Origin: Sphingomonadaceae bacterium OTU29LAMAA1 | Lineage (GTDB): Bacteria > Pseudomonadota > Alphaproteobacteria > Sphingomonadales > Sphingomonadaceae | Reading direction: 5' to 3' | Length of the DNA stretch: 64,000 nt | Assembly: GCA_024072375.1 (NCBI GenBank) | Contig: CP099617.1 | Location: 2,336,001 to 2,400,000 of the forward strand | Program-made: the position numbers and the translations under genes | Notes under the pieces: model-generated | What the model saw: only the letters and a program-made list of their open reading frames with translations | What the model was told of the DNA's origin: nothing | Databases searched by the model: none | Shown here: one piece after another, positions 7,277 to 15,613 of the stretch | Position numbering within the stretch: position 1 is the first letter of the stretch | How the letters are laid out: every line of letters starts with the position of its first letter

Positions 7277-8152
7277 TCAGAAGGTGTAAGCCAGCCCCAC
7301 CGCGCCCAGCCACTGGTTCTTGGAGCCCGCGATGCTGACCAGCGGGCTGTCGGCGAAGTCGTTGAGCATACGGCGATAGGTGCCGCCCGCGACGAGCTTG
7401 AATCCCTTCAGCAGGTTTCCGGTCAGCGAATAGGTGGCGAGGCCGCCGAGCGTGTAGTTCTTCCACCCGCCGCGTGCGCTGTAGGTCGGCAGGCCGCTCG
7501 CGACCGATTGCGTCGGCGATACCGAGAAATAGGTCGTGCCATAGCCGCGCCCGGCGCGCTCCGCGGTCGCGAACAGAGCGACCGCCGCCTTGGTGCTGAG
7601 CGGGGTCAGATAGTTGACGCTGGGCTGCCAGATGCCGCTGTCGTGCGCATTGGAGACATCGTGGCGATAGCTGATCGTGGCCGACAGCTTGTCGTACGGA
7701 CTGGTGATGACGCCGGTCTTGCCGATGCCGATATAGCCGCCGAGTTCGATCGCGGTCTTGATCTCGCCCAGCGCGCGGACGCGACGGTCCTCGATATTGT
7801 CGATATTGTTGCGATTGAAATTGACCACGCCGATCGGGCCGGCCTGGATATCGATCGTCGAATTCGGATCGTTGGGGATCAGATCGACGCTCAGCCGGTT
7901 GCCGGCGAGGGTGAAGCCGAAGCCCTTGACCGATCCAATCGCGGCCGGCGCGGGCGTCCAGCGATAGTCGTTCGAGCCTTCGTAGTCGGTCAGGTACACA
8001 CCACCGCCGCCGATCGTGATCGAATCGGCATTGACGTCGAACCGGTCAATTGCGCCGGAAGCGGGCGGCGCACCGGCGTCCTGCGCGATCGCGGGGGTGG
8101 CGGTGATGGCGGCCGTGGCGAATGCCAGCGACATGAGGATCTTGGCGGACAA
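7277..8152 (-). CDS. MipA/OmpV family outer-membrane protein
   Basis: Outer-membrane protein of the MipA/OmpV family, about 291 residues. It has a signal peptide ending PAIAQ, repeated amphipathic strands, and a C-terminal Phe (LAYTF) typical of beta-barrels. Characteristic family stretches include the N-terminal GGGGVYLTDYEGSNDYRW and the terminal GSKNQWLGAVGLAYTF. TTG 8152 is preferred because GGAG lies eight bases upstream and it yields MSAKILM before the hydrophobic core; ATG 8134 is the alternative. It is the last gene of a minus-strand operon with a DUF2141 protein and a sterol-desaturase-family enzyme. Its cargo is not known; scaffold and small-molecule transport roles are described for the family. 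Confidence 0.82.
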   Translation of the reverse strand: MSAKILMSLAFATAAITATPAIAQDAGAPPASGAIDRFDVNADSITIGGGGVYLTDYEGSNDYRWTPAPAAIGSVKGFGFTLAGNRLSVDLIPNDPNSTIDIQAGPIGVVNFNRNNIDNIEDRRVRALGEIKTAIELGGYIGIGKTGVITSPYDKLSATISYRHDVSNAHDSGIWQPSVNYLTPLSTKAAVALFATAERAGRGYGTTYFSVSPTQSVASGLPTYSARGGWKNYTLGGLATYSLTGNLLKGFKLVAGGTYRRMLNDFADSPLVSIAGSKNQWLGAVGLAYTF

Positions 8153-8219
8153 AGAAGAGGCTCCAAACCTGTTACGTGGCCGTAACGCGGTTCGGTCCGA
8201 TATTATCCGGTCCGATCGA

Positions 8220-8663
8220 TCAGAAGATGTAACGCATCGTGATCTGTTGCTGATTTGCATCACCGGAGACGGCGAACCGGGCAGCGGCGAAGCGCGGCGC
8301 GCCAAAGCGGATCACGGGATTGCGCGAAAAACCAAAGCCTTCCTTTGGAATTCCCGCAAAGGTATCGAGTTTGGCATTGCTGTTTTCATCGTGGATCACC
8401 GCGACTGCATAGGTGCCGAGCGGCAGGCCTTCGAACCGCATCGCATGTGCACGCGCCGGAACCGTGCGGGTGATCGCATCGGCATCGTCGACGCAGGCGG
8501 GGAAATTGTCCGGATCGGCGGTCAGGCAGACGCGCAGCAGCCCCTTGGCCGAGCGCATATGATCGACGCCTACATCAAGCCGCGCGATCGGCGCCGCGCC
8601 CAGCGCCAGCGTCGCGACGGGCAACAGGGCCGCGATCCGTACGGGCAGCCGCCACTTTGGCAT
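8220..8663 (-). CDS. DUF2141 exported protein
   Basis: About 147 residues with an N-terminal signal-like segment (LPVRIAALLPVATLALG) and the DUF2141 core. The core is recognised from GLLRVCLTAD, AHAMRFEGLPLGTYAVAVIHDENSN and KLDT-GIPKEGFGFSRNP. Its function is unknown; the fold is probably an Ig-like or beta-sandwich domain. ATG 8663 is chosen because it puts the signal peptide at the terminus. It overlaps the upstream hydroxylase gene by 89 bp, so the two are translationally coupled, and it is followed after 67 bp by the MipA-type porin. Confidence 0.82.
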   Translation of the reverse strand: MPKWRLPVRIAALLPVATLALGAAPIARLDVGVDHMRSAKGLLRVCLTADPDNFPACVDDADAITRTVPARAHAMRFEGLPLGTYAVAVIHDENSNAKLDTFAGIPKEGFGFSRNPVIRFGAPRFAAARFAVSGDANQQQITMRYIF

Positions 8664-9384
8664 GCGACCGGGCGAAGTCGCCGATGCCGCGATCGGTGCC
8701 GCACAGGCGATCCCAGAAACGGAAGTAGAGCCCATAATTGCACCCATATTGTTCATGATGGCGTTGATGGTGGCTGGCGGTGATCAACCATCCCCCCAAT
8801 GGCCCCCGCCACATGAACCTTGGGAAAACCTCCCAACCCATGTGATTGGTGACGCCCATAACCGTCATGACCGTCAGCACGAAGCCCAGAGCGCCGACAT
8901 GGATCGGAATTGCCAGCACCAGTAGCGGAATTGCCACAGCGCCGGTCACCGCCTCCAGCGGATGGAACGCCATGGCCGCCCATGCGGTCGGCGGGCGGCT
9001 GGCGTGGTGGACCGCATGCGCCGCCTTGAATACCGCCGGCCGATGCATCCAGCGGTGAGTCCAGTAGAACCACGTATCGTGCAGGATGAGGTAGAGCGCG
9101 ACCGACACCGGCAGATACCAGAGCGGCCAGTCGTGCAGGTCCGTATACACCCGTGTCCAGCCATGCGCCCGCCACCCCCACGCCAGCACGCCGGCGGGGA
9201 TGCCATAGATCGCGGCCGATGCGAGGCTCCACGCGACCTCGCGCCGCATCTGCGCGTCAAGGCCCGTGTAGAGACCGGGGTGCCTGACTCGCGTCGCCGC
9301 GGCGAACGCGCCCGATACGATCAGGTACCGCACGCCGACGATGAGCGTCATCGCCAGCGCGGACAGGGTTACGGCGAGCAGCAT
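8575..9384 (-). CDS. Sterol desaturase / fatty-acid hydroxylase superfamily protein
   Basis: Integral membrane non-haem diiron oxygenase of 269 residues with the full set of His boxes: HDTWFYWTHRWMH, HAVHHAS and HHQRHHEQYGCNYG. Several hydrophobic segments precede and separate them, as expected for this superfamily. The C-terminal 35 residues are Ala/Arg/Asp-rich and overlap the DUF2141 gene, so the true C-terminus is unusual. The substrate cannot be told from sequence; hydroxylation of a lipid or of a carotenoid ring are both possible given carotenoid genes 0.9 kb away. It heads the hydroxylase-DUF2141-MipA operon. Confidence 0.85.
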   Translation of the reverse strand: MLLAVTLSALAMTLIVGVRYLIVSGAFAAATRVRHPGLYTGLDAQMRREVAWSLASAAIYGIPAGVLAWGWRAHGWTRVYTDLHDWPLWYLPVSVALYLILHDTWFYWTHRWMHRPAVFKAAHAVHHASRPPTAWAAMAFHPLEAVTGAVAIPLLVLAIPIHVGALGFVLTVMTVMGVTNHMGWEVFPRFMWRGPLGGWLITASHHQRHHEQYGCNYGLYFRFWDRLCGTDRGIGDFARSHAKVAAARTDRGPVARRDAGAGRGADRAA

Positions 9385-9440
9385 GACCGCGGCTTTAGCG
9401 GATTGTGGGTGCGGAGGATATGGGGTGGTCTGCTCGTCGT

Positions 9441-9632
9441 TCCTCCTCCGCGCGAGGGAGGAATTGACGGTTCCGCTGCTGTTGGTAGCGGATTGGGTGG
9501 CCGTCCGTTCATTCCTCCCCCGCGAGGGGGAGGTGCGCGGCGAAGCCGTGACGGAGGGGGAGGTACGCTATGAACCGCGTCGCTTGCGGAAACGCCCCCT
9601 ACACCACCCGCTGAAGCGAAGGAGGAAATACG
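9441..9632. repeat. Intergenic GC-rich palindromic repeat (CCTCCCCCGCGAGGGGGAGG family)
   Basis: Two hairpin-forming units, TCCTCCTCCGCGCGAGGGAGGA and CCTCCCCCGCGAGGGGGAGG, are followed by GCGGCGAAGCCGTGACGG. Related copies occur near 21.3 kb and 59.4 kb. The rest of 9385-9633 shows no gene. It lies between two minus-strand genes and could act as a terminator. Confidence 0.75.
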
Positions 9633-9633
9633 G

Positions 9634-10137
9634 TTATCGCTCCAGTACGTGGACCGGGTGACCTTTGTACGTCGTATCCCGGACGTGCGTGTAGCCGATC
9701 TTCGCTGCCAGCTTTCGCGATGCGGCGTTGGCCGGGTCGATGATGCATGTCGTGCGGGTGATGCCCTGCCGGTCCGCCCAAGCGAGGGCGGCGGTCAGGG
9801 CTTCGTAGGCGTAACCTTTGCCGTGCGCGTCGGGGGCCAAGGTCCAGCCGACTTCCGGCAGCGTCAGCGGCGGGTCGATCGCACGCCGAGCCTCGATCAG
9901 GCCGATCTCGCCGATGACGGCCGGGCCATCGCATACCACCCAGCTGCCATAGCCGAACGCCTGCCATTGCCCGATGGAGCGGAGCAGGCGGATCCAGACC
10001 TCTTCGCGCGAACGGGGTTCGCCGCCGATCATGCGGTAGACGGCGGGCTCGTTCCACATCGCGGTCAGGGCATCGAGATCGTCCGGTCCGTGCGCGCGGA
10101 GGGTCAGCCGGTCGGTCGTAAGCGTGGGTGCGGTCAT
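9634..10137 (-). CDS. GNAT family N-acetyltransferase (RimJ/RimL type)
   Basis: About 167 residues, with the classic opening TLTTDRLTLRAHGPDDLDAL of RimJ/RimL-like GNAT enzymes. The acetyl-CoA binding region is near VGWTLAPDAHGKGYAYEAL, and a late motif NAASRKLAAKIGYTHV is typical of the family. It would transfer acetyl from acetyl-CoA to an amine; the substrate is unknown. The start is ATG 10137 (MTAPTLTT), with ATG 10149 in frame four codons upstream. It is divergent from crtY and not obviously part of the carotenoid unit. Confidence 0.87.
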   Translation of the reverse strand: MTAPTLTTDRLTLRAHGPDDLDALTAMWNEPAVYRMIGGEPRSREEVWIRLLRSIGQWQAFGYGSWVVCDGPAVIGEIGLIEARRAIDPPLTLPEVGWTLAPDAHGKGYAYEALTAALAWADRQGITRTTCIIDPANAASRKLAAKIGYTHVRDTTYKGHPVHVLER

Positions 10138-10245
10138 GGCCCGGGCCATAGGCCAGATCGTGGCGCGGTGGGACACGCCCGGTGAGACAATTTGTCCACG
10201 CGAAACCAGTTCTCGCCGCACGGGCTTTCGGCTAGGCGCAGCACC

Positions 10246-11412
10246 ATGGGCAGGACGATCCCTTGCGATGTGGCGATCGTCGGCGGCGGGCTTGCCGGCG
10301 GCCTGATCGCGCTCGCGTTGCGATCGAAACACCCGGACCTCGATCTGCGGATCGTCGATGCGGCGGAGACGCTGGGCGGCGATCACGTCTGGTCGTTCTT
10401 CGGCAGCGATGTCTCGCAAGGCGACCGCTGGGTGATCGCGCCGTTGGTGGTCCATGCGTGGCGCGGCTACGACGTCGCCTTTCCGAACCTCGGCCGGCAG
10501 ATCGATGCGACCTATTATTCGCTGACCAGCGAGCGGATGGATGCGGTGGTGCGCGCCGCGCTGCCGGACGGCGCAGCGATGCTCGGCCGCAAGGTGCTGG
10601 CCACGTCGGCGACTGCTGTGGTGCTGGCGGATGGCGACAGGATCGAGGCGAAGGGTGTGATCGACTGCCGCGGGCCCGGCGACCTCGCCGTGCTCGAACT
10701 CGGCTGGCAGAAATTCGTCGGGCAGGAGCTGGCGCTGGCCGAGCCGCATGGCGAAACCGGACCGCGGGTGATGGATGCGACGGTCGAACAGATCGACGGC
10801 TATCGCTTCGTCTATTGCCTGCCCTTCACCGAGCGCAGCATGTTCGTCGAGGATACCTATTACAGCGACACGCCGGACCTGGACGGCGCGGCGATCGGCG
10901 TGCGGATCGCAGACTATGCCAAGTCGCGGGGCTGGCAGGTCGGCGACGTCGTGCGCGGCGAGGCGGGCGTGCTGCCGATCACGCTGGGTGGCGATTTCGA
11001 GGGCTATTGGCGCTCGACCGGCGCGAACGTTGCGAAGGCGGGGATGCGCGCGGGGCTGTTCCAGCCCGCGACCGGCTATTCGCTGCCCGATGCGGTGCGG
11101 CTCGCGATCAGGCTGGCCGGCGAGGGCGACCTGTCGGGCGCGGCGCTGGCGCGGTTCACGCACGATTATGCGCGGGCGGCCTGGAAGCGGGGCGGATTCT
11201 ACCGCATGCTCAACGCGATGATGTTCCGCGCGGGCGATCCGGCGGAACGTTGGCGTATCATCGAGCGCTTCTACCGTCTCGACCCGACGCTGATCACCCG
11301 CTTCTATGCCGGGCGATCCAGCTTCAAGGACAAGGCGCGAATTCTGACGGGCAAACCACCGGTGCCGGTGGGGCGTGCGATCAAGGTGTTGCGGACGACG
11401 GCGTGGCGGTGA
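10246..11412 (+). CDS. crtY: Lycopene beta-cyclase
   Basis: CrtY-type flavoprotein of 388 residues that cyclises both ends of lycopene to beta-carotene. The N-terminal dinucleotide-binding motif is CDVAIVGGGLAGGLIALAL. Other family stretches are GGDHVWSFF, IDCRGP and the FTERSMFVEDTYYSD segment. ATG 10246 is chosen because the Rossmann motif follows directly; a TTG at 10192 in frame would add 18 unlikely residues. crtI begins 25 bp downstream, so they form a transcription unit. crtZ, which would hydroxylate the product, lies separately at 43.6 kb. Confidence 0.93.
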   Translation: MGRTIPCDVAIVGGGLAGGLIALALRSKHPDLDLRIVDAAETLGGDHVWSFFGSDVSQGDRWVIAPLVVHAWRGYDVAFPNLGRQIDATYYSLTSERMDAVVRAALPDGAAMLGRKVLATSATAVVLADGDRIEAKGVIDCRGPGDLAVLELGWQKFVGQELALAEPHGETGPRVMDATVEQIDGYRFVYCLPFTERSMFVEDTYYSDTPDLDGAAIGVRIADYAKSRGWQVGDVVRGEAGVLPITLGGDFEGYWRSTGANVAKAGMRAGLFQPATGYSLPDAVRLAIRLAGEGDLSGAALARFTHDYARAAWKRGGFYRMLNAMMFRAGDPAERWRIIERFYRLDPTLITRFYAGRSSFKDKARILTGKPPVPVGRAIKVLRTTAWR

Positions 11413-11437
11413 GCCACCGGCAGGAATGGAAACGAAT

Positions 11438-12916
11438 ATGAAGTCGGCGATCGTCATCGGAGCGGGGTTCGGCGGATTGGCGCTGGCGATCCGGCTGCAA
11501 TCGGCCGGTGTGGCCACCACCATCGTCGAATCGCGCGATAAACCGGGTGGCCGCGCCTATTATTGGGAGCGGGACGGCTTCACCTTCGACGCCGGTCCCA
11601 CCGTTATCACCGATCCCGCCTGTTTGCAGGAGCTATGGGCGCTGACCGGGCGCGACATGGCCGAGGACGTGCAGCTGGAACCGGTGACGCCGTTCTACCG
11701 GCTCAACTGGCCCGACGGCACCAACTTCGACTACACCAACGACGAAGCGATGCTGCATCGGGAGATCGGCAAGCTGAACCCGGCCGATATCGCCGGCTAC
11801 AACAAGTTCCTGGAATATGCCGAGGGCGTGTACCGCGAGGGATACGAAAAGCTCGGCCATGTCGCGTTCCTCGACTTCGCGTCGATGATCAAAGCGGCGC
11901 CGGCGCTGGCGAAGTACCAAGCGTGGCGCTCGGTCTATTCGATCGTGTCCAAATACGTGCAGAACGAGAAGCTGCGCGAGGCGCTGAGCTTCCACACGTT
12001 GCTGGTCGGCGGCAACCCGATGACGACCAGCGCGATCTATGCGCTGATCCACAAGCTGGAGCGCGACGGCGGCGTGTGGTTCGCCAAGGGCGGCACCAAC
12101 CGGCTGGTCGCGGGCATGGTCGCGCAGTTCCAGCGGATCGGCGGCACGTTGCGGCTGGACGATCCCGTCGCCGCGATCGAGACGCTGGGCGACCGCGTCA
12201 CCGGCATCCGCTGCGAGAGCGGCTGGGCGGCGGAAGCGGATGCGGTCGCGGCGAACAGCGACATCATGCACACCTATCGCGACCTGCTGTCGACGTCGCG
12301 TAGCGCGCAGCGCACCAAGGCGCGGCTGGAGCGCAAGAGCTATTCGCCGTCGCTGTTCGTCGTGCATTTCGGGATCAAGGGCGCGTGGCCGGGCATTCCG
12401 CACCACATGATCCTGTTCGGGCCGCGCTATAAAGGGCTGCTGGAGGACATCTACGACCATGGCGTGTTGAGCGAGGATTTCTCGCTGTACCTGCACCACC
12501 CGACCGTCACCGATCCGTCGATGGCGCCGGAGGGGCATTCGACCTTCTACGCGCTGGCGCCCGTGCCGCACATGGGCAAGTTCCCGGTGAACTGGGACGA
12601 GGTCGGGCCGATCCTGGAAAAGCGTATCCTCGACGAGGTCGGGCGGCGGCTGATCCCCGATATCCACGAGCGGATCGTGACGAAGTTCAGCTATGCGCCG
12701 AACGATTTCGCCACCGACCTGAAGGCGCATCTGGGCAGCGCGTTCAGCCTGGAGCCGGTGCTGACGCAGAGTGCGTATTTCCGCGTGCACAATCGCGACG
12801 ATGCGATCCCGAACCTGTATTTCGTCGGTGCGGGGACGCACCCGGGCGCGGGAATTCCCGGCGTGGTGGGGAGTGCGAAGGCGACCGCGGCGTTGATGCT
12901 GGGGGGAGGAAGGTGA
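11438..12916 (+). CDS. crtI: Phytoene desaturase (lycopene-forming)
   Basis: CrtI of 492 residues, which desaturates phytoene to lycopene. The N-terminal FAD-binding motif is AIVIGAGFGGLALAIRLQSAG, followed by KPGGRAYYWERDGFTFDAGPT. The C-terminal carotenoid-desaturase signature contains NLYFVGAGTHPGAGIPGVVGSAK. Length matches bacterial CrtI. ATG 11438 begins directly before the Rossmann strand. It sits 25 bp after crtY, and a palindromic repeat that could terminate transcription follows 22 bp downstream. Confidence 0.96.
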   Translation: MKSAIVIGAGFGGLALAIRLQSAGVATTIVESRDKPGGRAYYWERDGFTFDAGPTVITDPACLQELWALTGRDMAEDVQLEPVTPFYRLNWPDGTNFDYTNDEAMLHREIGKLNPADIAGYNKFLEYAEGVYREGYEKLGHVAFLDFASMIKAAPALAKYQAWRSVYSIVSKYVQNEKLREALSFHTLLVGGNPMTTSAIYALIHKLERDGGVWFAKGGTNRLVAGMVAQFQRIGGTLRLDDPVAAIETLGDRVTGIRCESGWAAEADAVAANSDIMHTYRDLLSTSRSAQRTKARLERKSYSPSLFVVHFGIKGAWPGIPHHMILFGPRYKGLLEDIYDHGVLSEDFSLYLHHPTVTDPSMAPEGHSTFYALAPVPHMGKFPVNWDEVGPILEKRILDEVGRRLIPDIHERIVTKFSYAPNDFATDLKAHLGSAFSLEPVLTQSAYFRVHNRDDAIPNLYFVGAGTHPGAGIPGVVGSAKATAALMLGGGR

Positions 12917-12938
12917 GATCGGCTACTTCACGCCATCT

Positions 12939-13036
12939 TCATCCCGGCGAACGCCGGGACCCGTGGATGCGGTGACGTAGCAGTGCGCGCGTCGGCTACC
13001 GCGTGCGTCCATGGGTCCCGGCGTTCGCCGGGATGA
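12939..13036. repeat. Inverted palindromic repeat (CATCCCGGCGAACGCCGGGA family)
   Basis: Two near-identical arms, CATCCCGGCGAACGCCGGGA and its reverse complement, are separated by about 45 bp. Each arm is itself a hairpin. A second element of the same design lies at 25238-25341. It sits between crtI and the RlpA-like gene. Confidence 0.85.
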
Positions 13037-13049
13037 CGGGAGGGGCGCG

Positions 13050-13631
13050 ATGATGCATGACGATCTAAGTGATTGGCGCGGAGCCCGACGGCTCATCACA
13101 CTCGCCCCCCTCATGCTCGCACTCGCCGCATGCGGGGGACGTTACCGGCCGGTGAGCGACTTTCCCGTCAAGATCGGGCGCCCCTATACCGTCCGCGGCA
13201 TTACCTACACGCCCGCCGCCGCACCGACCTATGACGAGGTCGGGTTCGCCGGCTGGTACGGCAATGAGTCCGGCAATCAGACCGCTAACGGCGAGAAGTT
13301 CCGGACCAAGGCGATCACCGGCGCGCATACCACCCTGCCTTTGCCAAGCTATGTCGAGGTGACCTCGCTGGAGACCGGCCGCACGATCCTGGTCCGCATC
13401 AACGATCGCGGGCCGTTTGCTCGCGGGCGGATCGTCGATCTGTCGCGTGGTGCGGCGGCACTACTCGGCATTCGCGTAGTGGGAACGGCGGGCGTACGAG
13501 TGCGGCGGGTCGATCCGCCGGAGCGTGACCGGGCGCGGTTGCGGGACGGCAAGGCGGCGGCGACCCGAGCCGATGCATCGCCGGCCGACCTCGCCGCGCT
13601 GCGCTATCGTTGGCAGAACAGCACGCGATGA
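13050..13631 (+). CDS. RlpA-like septal ring lipoprotein
   Basis: About 193 residues with a signal peptide and lipobox ending LALAAC, so it is a predicted lipoprotein. The double-psi beta-barrel domain of RlpA is seen from GFAGWYGNESGNQTANGEKF through LPSYVEVTSLETGRTILVRINDRGPF and RIVDLSRGAAALLGI. RlpA proteins bind or cleave denuded peptidoglycan at division septa. There is no SPOR domain at the C-terminus. ATG 13050 is preceded by GGGAGGGG. An ATG at 13011 in the same frame lies inside the upstream palindromic repeat and is rejected. Confidence 0.87.
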   Translation: MMHDDLSDWRGARRLITLAPLMLALAACGGRYRPVSDFPVKIGRPYTVRGITYTPAAAPTYDEVGFAGWYGNESGNQTANGEKFRTKAITGAHTTLPLPSYVEVTSLETGRTILVRINDRGPFARGRIVDLSRGAAALLGIRVVGTAGVRVRRVDPPERDRARLRDGKAAATRADASPADLAALRYRWQNSTR

Positions 13632-13679
13632 TCGGCGACGATCTTGCCCGCATCGCCGCATCGGCGTAGCGGCGGGGCC

Positions 13680-14261
13680 ATGAAACGCCTTGCGATCTAT
13701 TGCGGCTCCGCCACGCCCGCCGATCCCGTCTATATCGAATCCGCGCGCAAGATCGGGCGCACGCTGGCCGAACGGGGCATCGGCGTCGTCTATGGCGGCG
13801 GACGGCTCGGCTTGATGGGTGCGATCGCCGACAGTGCCCTTGCGGCTGGCGGAGAGGTGATCGGCGTCATTCCGCAGGCGCTGGTCGATGCCGAGGTCGC
13901 GCATCGCGGCCTCACCGAACTGCACGTCGTCGAGGGGATGCACGCGCGGAAAGCGGCGTTCACCGATCTGGCCGACGGCTTCGTCACCATCCCCGGTGGC
14001 ACCGGCACGATGGATGAATTGTGGGAGGCGCTGAGCTGGGCCCAGTTGGGATATCATGCCGATCCGGTCGGACTGCTCAACGTCGCGGGCTATTACGATC
14101 ACCTGATCGCCTTCTGGGAAAAGTCGGCAGAGGTGGGTTTCCTGCGCCCGCAGCACCGCGACCTGCTGATCGTCGACGACACGCTCGACGGGCTGCTCGC
14201 CAGGATGACCGCTCATGTGCCGACGCAGCCGATCGTGCGGATGAAGGCTGCTGACCTCTAG
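13680..14261 (+). CDS. LOG family protein (TIGR00730)
   Basis: Rossmann-fold protein of 193 residues. The hallmark motif is PGGTGTMDELWEALSW, with the earlier GGGRLGLMGAIADSALAAGG. LOG proteins release cytokinin bases or other nucleobases from nucleoside 5'-monophosphates, acting as 5'-monophosphate phosphoribohydrolases. ATG 13680 opens the conserved MKRLAIYCGS. It sits between the RlpA-like gene and crtB, and its stop codon overlaps the region where crtB translation must start. Confidence 0.92.
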   Translation: MKRLAIYCGSATPADPVYIESARKIGRTLAERGIGVVYGGGRLGLMGAIADSALAAGGEVIGVIPQALVDAEVAHRGLTELHVVEGMHARKAAFTDLADGFVTIPGGTGTMDELWEALSWAQLGYHADPVGLLNVAGYYDHLIAFWEKSAEVGFLRPQHRDLLIVDDTLDGLLARMTAHVPTQPIVRMKAADL

Positions 14262-15195
14262 CGCCGCCCCCACGCGCGACGCGATCGTCGCGACGGCGCA
14301 TGAGTCGATCGCGCGGGGGTCCAAGAGCTTCGCCGCCGCGAGTCTGTTGTTCGATCGTGCGACGCGGGAACGGGCGTGGCTGCTCTATGCCTGGTGCCGC
14401 GCGTGCGACGATATCGCCGACGGGCAGGATCATGGCCACACGATGTCCGTGGTCGAGGACGCGCCGCAGCGGATCGCGGCGATGGCGACGCTGACCGATG
14501 CCGCTCTCGACGGGCATGTCATCGGGCTGCCGGCGTTCGACGCGCTGCGGATCGTCGCCGCGGAGACGAGCCTGCCTGCCCGGTATGCGCACGACCTGAT
14601 CCAGGGATTCCGGCTGGACGCGGAGGAGTGGCGGCCGCGGACCGAAGACGATTTGCTCACCTATTGCTATCACGTCGCCGGTGTCGTCGGATGCATGATG
14701 GCGGTCATCATGGGGGTTGCGCCGGACGACGAGGCGGTACTCGATCGCGCCTGCGATCTGGGGCTGGCGTTCCAGCTGGCGAATATCGCGCGCGATATCG
14801 AGGAGGATGCGGCGGCGGGCCGCTGTTATCTGCCGACCGACTGGCTGGACGAACTGGGTATCTCCCCCGACGCGGTGATGGCGGACCGGGCGAAGCTGGC
14901 ACTGCTGGCGCAACGGCTGACGGATCGGGCGGCGCAGTTCGAGGCGAGCGCGCGGATGGGTACGCGGGCGCTCTCGTTGCGTTCGGCATGGGCGGTGCTG
15001 GCGGCAGCGGAGATCTATGGCGCGATCGGGCGCAAGGTCGCGGCGCGGGGCGAGCATGCGTGGGACGAGCGGGTGACGACGTCGAAGTGGGATAAGTTGC
15101 GGTTCATCGTGCGGGCGCGAGGGCATGCGCGGAGGCGGGCCGAGCTGATGGAGTCGGCGAGGAGTGCGGAGTTATGGCGGCGGCCCGGGCGTTGA
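14251..15195 (+). CDS. crtB: Phytoene synthase, with non-canonical start
   Basis: CrtB condenses two geranylgeranyl diphosphates to phytoene. The Asp-rich motif YAWCRACDDIADGQD and the second motif QLANIARDIEEDA are both present. The conserved N-terminal stretch AHESIARGSKSFAAASLLFD is encoded upstream of the first conventional start (TTG 14347), and an in-frame TGA lies at 14242. Translation must therefore begin between 14245 and about 14290, where only CTG codons (14248, 14251) or ATC 14284 are candidates. CTG 14251 is given here as a best guess; it overlaps the LOG stop codon (TAG 14259), so coupling is likely. No crtE is seen in the window. Confidence 0.88.
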   Translation: MTSSAAPTRDAIVATAHESIARGSKSFAAASLLFDRATRERAWLLYAWCRACDDIADGQDHGHTMSVVEDAPQRIAAMATLTDAALDGHVIGLPAFDALRIVAAETSLPARYAHDLIQGFRLDAEEWRPRTEDDLLTYCYHVAGVVGCMMAVIMGVAPDDEAVLDRACDLGLAFQLANIARDIEEDAAAGRCYLPTDWLDELGISPDAVMADRAKLALLAQRLTDRAAQFEASARMGTRALSLRSAWAVLAAAEIYGAIGRKVAARGEHAWDERVTTSKWDKLRFIVRARGHARRRAELMESARSAELWRRPGR

Positions 15196-15284
15196 CTGCT
15201 CCTTCGCCGGGGTCAGGGGTGACAGCACGGTCGTAGCCTGGCCGAATGGCTTCTCCTTTTCCGCCAAGCGGAAGACGACCGAGG

Positions 15285-15515
15285 TCAGAGCTTGCTGACC
15301 TTTCCTTCCGTTCTGGCGATCTGTGCACCGGATGTGCGGCAGGCCGCGCCGATCATCGGAAACGGCACGTCGGTGTTGCGGGCGAGTTGGTCCGGCAGTG
15401 CCGCACGGCATTGCGCCATCGACTCATAGCGCGTCGGTACGACCCGCGCTTCCGTGCACTGGACGTTGCCATCCGCGCAGCCCATGATCGCCATGACGTA
15501 GAACAACGGTTCCAT
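15285..15515 (-). CDS. Small conserved-looking hypothetical protein
   Basis: 76 residues: MEPLFYVMAIMGCADG, then a Cys-containing, moderately hydrophobic sequence with four cysteines in all. I do not recognise a named family, but the gene has a near-perfect ribosome binding site (GGAGG six bases before ATG 15515) and no competing gene. The N-terminal hydrophobic segment and paired Cys suggest an exported, disulfide-bonded small protein. It is convergent with crtB and divergent from the Atm1-type exporter. Confidence 0.6.
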   Translation of the reverse strand: MEPLFYVMAIMGCADGNVQCTEARVVPTRYESMAQCRAALPDQLARNTDVPFPMIGAACRTSGAQIARTEGKVSKL

Positions 15516-15613
15516 ACGGCACCTCCACTCTCACAGGTTAAAATCCGTGGAGGTGGCATTATGTTCCGTCGGTCGCTTTCCGGGGCCGTCCCGCGCCCCT
15601 ACATAAGGCGGCA

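Noticed and set aside
11633..12841. Long minus-strand open frame antisense to crtI
   Set aside because: Low-complexity His/Gln/Arg composition and full overlap with the conserved crtI frame.
13011..13049. Earlier start of the RlpA-like gene
   Set aside because: The ATG is inside a palindromic repeat, and the lipobox signal begins at 13050.
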